Shown one piece after another: positions 60,917 to 64,000 of a DNA stretch of 64,000 bases (within the stretch, counting starts at the first letter, position 1; every line of letters starts with the position of its first letter). The position numbers were made by a program, and so were the translations under genes. The notes beneath the pieces were generated by a model. It did no database searches, was not told where the DNA came from, and was given only the letters and a program-made list of their open reading frames with translations. Location of the stretch: the NCBI GenBank assembly GCA_025642065.1, contig JAODUP010000183.1, positions 482,501 through 546,500 on the forward strand. The letters run 5' to 3'. This DNA comes from Paralvinella palmiformis (lineage: Eukaryota; Annelida; Polychaeta; Terebellida; Alvinellidae).

Positions 60917-61044
60917 CAGCTAACTGAAGTGATAGCCAATATCTTTGTTTCTGCCCGACATTTAGACAGACGATAATTAGTGTTTAGACTGATAGCATCA
61001 GTCAGTCATAACGGTCGTTATCAGTAAGGAACTAGCTGTCACGA

Positions 61045-61372
61045 ACAACCAACAAAAGACAACCAACAAAAGACAACCAACAAAAGACAACCAACAAAAG
61101 ACAACCAACAAAAGACAACCAACAAAAGACAACCAACAAAAGACAACCAACAAAAGACAACCAACAAAAGACAACCAACAAAAGACAACCAACAAAAGAC
61201 AACCAACAAAAGACAACCAACAAAAGACAACCAACAAAAGACAACCAACAAAAGACAACCAACAAAAGACAACCAACAAAAGACAACCAACAAAAGACAA
61301 CCAACAAAAGACAACCAACAAAAGACAACCAACAAAAGACAACCAACAAAAGACAACCAACAAAAGACAACC
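61045..61372. repeat. 14-bp minisatellite, about 23 perfect units
   Basis: aaccaacaaaagac repeated with no internal change seen. Open in all three minus frames because the 42-bp common period lacks stops. Confidence 0.95.
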
Positions 61373-61586
61373 AAGAAACATATATAATGGTATAAACAAC
61401 TAGATTTAGTTAGATGAGTGGTTATCACGGGATGTAACATAACACAGACATGGTGACGGCGGGGGGGGGGGGGTTATTTCCGGTTGGGGGATGGGTTGAA
61501 TTTTATTCTTTGTCTTTGCTGGTAATAAACAGAAATATAGATGAGGGGTTACTTCTTTATGCAATTATCAGATGAAACATCACAAA

Positions 61587-61904
61587 CACACACACACACA
61601 CACACAGGAGAGAGAGAGAGAGAGAGAGAGAGAGTAATTTGAAGGCCAACCTACAGGTTTGTAGCATGCTAATCTATCAACTGTGCTAAGAAGTTATGGA
61701 CAAATTAGTAATCTTCCACTAAAATGATTATTATTATTATTCGATGACAAATAACCTTTTTCATATTAATTAAATAGCAATGATTCTTAATTCCATCATT
61801 AATTGACACACAGAGAGTGATGACGTTACCCACATAACCTGGCAAAAGTCAGCCCCTCAAGTTTTGATTAATTCGTGACTACATCAAAACACACACACAC
61901 ACAC

Positions 61905-61948
<44 letters not shown>
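61587..61948. repeat. (CA)n(GA)n and (CA)n
   Basis: 61587-61634 and 61888-61948, separated by unique AT-rich DNA. Confidence 0.94.
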
Positions 61949-61950
<2 letters not shown>

Positions 61951-61974
61951 TGATTACGTCAATATACAACTCCG

Positions 61975-62130
61975 GTTAGCCGCAAACGCGAACTAAATTG
62001 CCGAATGAAAATGGAGAGAACCGAATATTCATAAGGACGACCTATTTATCTCTTTATTGTTGTCAAGAGACTCATTTCCCGTTACCCAGAATTAAAACAT
62101 CCACGTATTGTAATATCATTAATATTTAAT
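61975..62130. other. Non-repetitive block, SOX/homeodomain-like motifs
   Basis: ccgaatattcataa and ctttattgttgtcaag. No coding signs. Confidence 0.25.
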
Positions 62131-62661
62131 AAAATCCTAGTTCTGATCAACTGAAATGAGCAAATTAGCAAATCCCATACTCATATCCAGATACGATGAC
62201 AAAAACTTAATGAGTATCCCTCGCTATATCTCGATAAACATCTCGCTATCACTTGCCAGTACATGGACGCACTACTCATTGACCTGTACAATCCGTCGTC
62301 GATCTCCACTGCCCCGGGTGTATACCGCATTCAGCCATCCAATTATAGGCCAAAACTCCGCATTAATCTATCACCCAGTTAGGGCTCAGTCAGCCAGTCG
62401 AAATACGCCAAAAGCCATTCAGAGGATTCAAACTAAGAACCTTTCTGATTCTAGTCGGCCACGCTAAGCACTGAGCTATCCCGTCCGATATCACTAATCG
62501 GATTATAGGGGTTCGCTGTATGCTGATAAGGAACAGCGGTATAAGGGCCATTACGTAATAAGGACATACATAATAAGGACATATGTAATAAGGACTATTT
62601 TATCAGAGGAACTATTTCATTAGGGCAATAACACGGCAGTCCATCCATTCCCGATGACGTC

Positions 62662-62748
62662 ATGGAAAAGAAGAAAACAAAGAACGATGGGTCTTTTAAG
62701 TCTGTTAGAAGCTCCTCCCCACTGCATCCTTACACAGATTATAGATAA
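62662..62748 (+). pseudogene. Partial duplicate of the 57950-58204 exon (last 28 codons)
   Basis: Seen: from 62665 the sequence is the same as from 58121, starting exactly at the GAA codon and keeping the frame EKKKTKNDGSFKSVRSSSPL through to the same TAA. The first two thirds of the exon and its acceptor are absent. An ATG happens to precede the copied codons, next to a palindromic TGACGTCA. This is a by-product of the 1.3-kb segmental duplication and is probably not translated. Confidence 0.6.
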
Positions 62749-63433
62749 CTAACAATAGTCAGATAATAGCTGACTGTAGAAAGAACTAGTCTATTAGTAA
62801 GTGTAGAGGATACATTTGTGGGGGGAGATGTTTTGTGGTCAAATAATATCACTTCTGTCGAGTATTTTCTAAAATTATATTAGCGAATATATAAATATTT
62901 ATGTTTATATGTTTGGAGGTTGATCAGGTGAGTGAGTGAGTGAGTGAGTGAGTGAGTGAGTCAGTCAGTCAGTCAGTCAGTCAGTCAGTCAGTCAGTCAG
63001 TCGGTCAGTCAGTCAGTCGGTCAGTCAGTCAGTCAGTCAGTCAGTCAGTCAGAAATTACAATTTATTAAAACTAATATTGAAACAAAAGATTACGTAACG
63101 TTGTGTTCAAGTCTCAAACATATTTGGGATGCCATATAATAAAGAGAGGGGGGTAATCTAGACTACATACGCTATATCTGATACATATAAACATATATAT
63201 CCCTATACAGCCTATACTGCCTGTATAACCACAGCATGTCATCTATTGTATACATCTAACAACGACAACAACACCCCCACCTAGAACCTCCCGACGGACA
63301 CAATGTTATCATTTAAATTTCAATATAATATGCTTTATAACTGTATTAGCCTATTTATAACAATGAATTAACACACACATACAAACACACACACACACAT
63401 ATATACACCGACACACACACACACACACACACA

Positions 63434-63467
<34 letters not shown>

Positions 63468-64000
63468 TACATATATATATATTACATATAATATATACAT
63501 AATATACTACATATAATATAAAATATATATATATATATATACTACCAGCAAACAATAGACAATTTTACTAGATATTCAAGTGATATATGAAATATGCCCC
63601 TTTTGACCCTGTTGACCGTATAATATTCATGACTGGCTGTCATAATATGACCCAATTTTAACAATTTCATTTTCAGTTTTATACAAACATTGTACATCAA
63701 TAGCTATCGTTTTGTAGACATTTAAAATTCAGTTTCGGACTGATGTCCTTGTCTGATGTGGGACAAGACACTGGTGCAGACTAGAACTTCTGGATTCTTC
63801 ATCAGGGGACTACTTCCAGAAGAATAATTTAAATGCTGAAGCATGTGTGTGTATAATGTCTCAACAGCTCTTATGCTACTGTGTGTGTGTGTGTGTATGT
63901 GTGTGCGCGCGCGCGCGTGTGTGTGTGTGTTAAATATTTACAGTTTATATATATATTTGCATTTCATCGGAATAATTGTATTTTAATGATTGTTAATGTG
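62665..64000. repeat. 1.3-kb segmental duplication, copy 2 (continues past the window)
   Basis: Direct copy 4544 bp downstream of copy 1. Identity runs to the last base of the window, so the true end is unseen. Confidence 0.93.

Noticed and set aside
60998..61440. Three overlapping 112-133 codon minus frames of CWLSFVGCLLLVV type
   Set aside because: Products of the perfect 14-bp repeat; all three frames are open, which no gene would show.

Overview
This is animal nuclear DNA, not bacterial or viral. There are no compact genes, no ribosome-binding sites and no rRNA or tRNA genes. The window is dominated by di-, tri- and tetranucleotide microsatellites, minisatellites and tRNA-derived SINEs. 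The repeats together with small, widely spaced exons suggest an invertebrate, probably a lophotrochozoan such as a gastropod mollusc; this is an inference from style, not an identification. Most long open frames here are repeat artefacts. Genes: the best-supported gene is on the minus strand. A 157-nt exon (48203-48359) encodes a transmembrane helix with a basic inner flank and joins in phase to a 41-nt microexon (22978-23018). Both have gtaagt donors. A donor at 55907 (gtaagtaagg) is in the right phase to feed the transmembrane exon. Phase-compatible candidate terminal exons lie at 11111-11317 and 8394-8645. If correct, it is a single-pass membrane protein gene with introns of 7-25 kb, so most of the window is its intronic DNA. 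On the plus strand, a probable 3'-terminal exon (57950-58204) is followed by AATAAA. A weaker 5' model (CCAAT/TATA-like pair, exons 7958-8048 and 8586-8750) and an isolated exon candidate (38925-39059) are also listed. No protein family was recognised. Mobile DNA: nine copies of one tRNA-derived SINE (called SINE-A), four with intact target-site duplications; a second group (SINE-B) ending in (TCAC)n or (ACTG)n tails; two further tRNA-headed families; a truncated CR1/L2-like LINE 3' end (25692-26470); and a complete non-autonomous DNA transposon (39421-39984) with terminal inverted repeats built from 16-bp subunits and a perfect 9-bp target duplication. Layout: 0-9 kb is microsatellites plus GC-rich unique islands; 9.67-10.92 kb a 27-bp minisatellite; 13-24 kb compound microsatellites, SINEs and the microexon; 25-37 kb the LINE and six minisatellites, the largest a 34-bp array at 36.15-37.23 kb; 37-48 kb unique islands and the DNA transposon; 48.2-51.7 kb the transmembrane exon and a mosaic tandem duplication; 54.6-58.2 kb two SINEs and exon candidates; 58.1-64 kb a 1.3-kb segment duplicated 4.5 kb apart, with a 279-bp (GTGA)n array and a 14-bp minisatellite between the copies.
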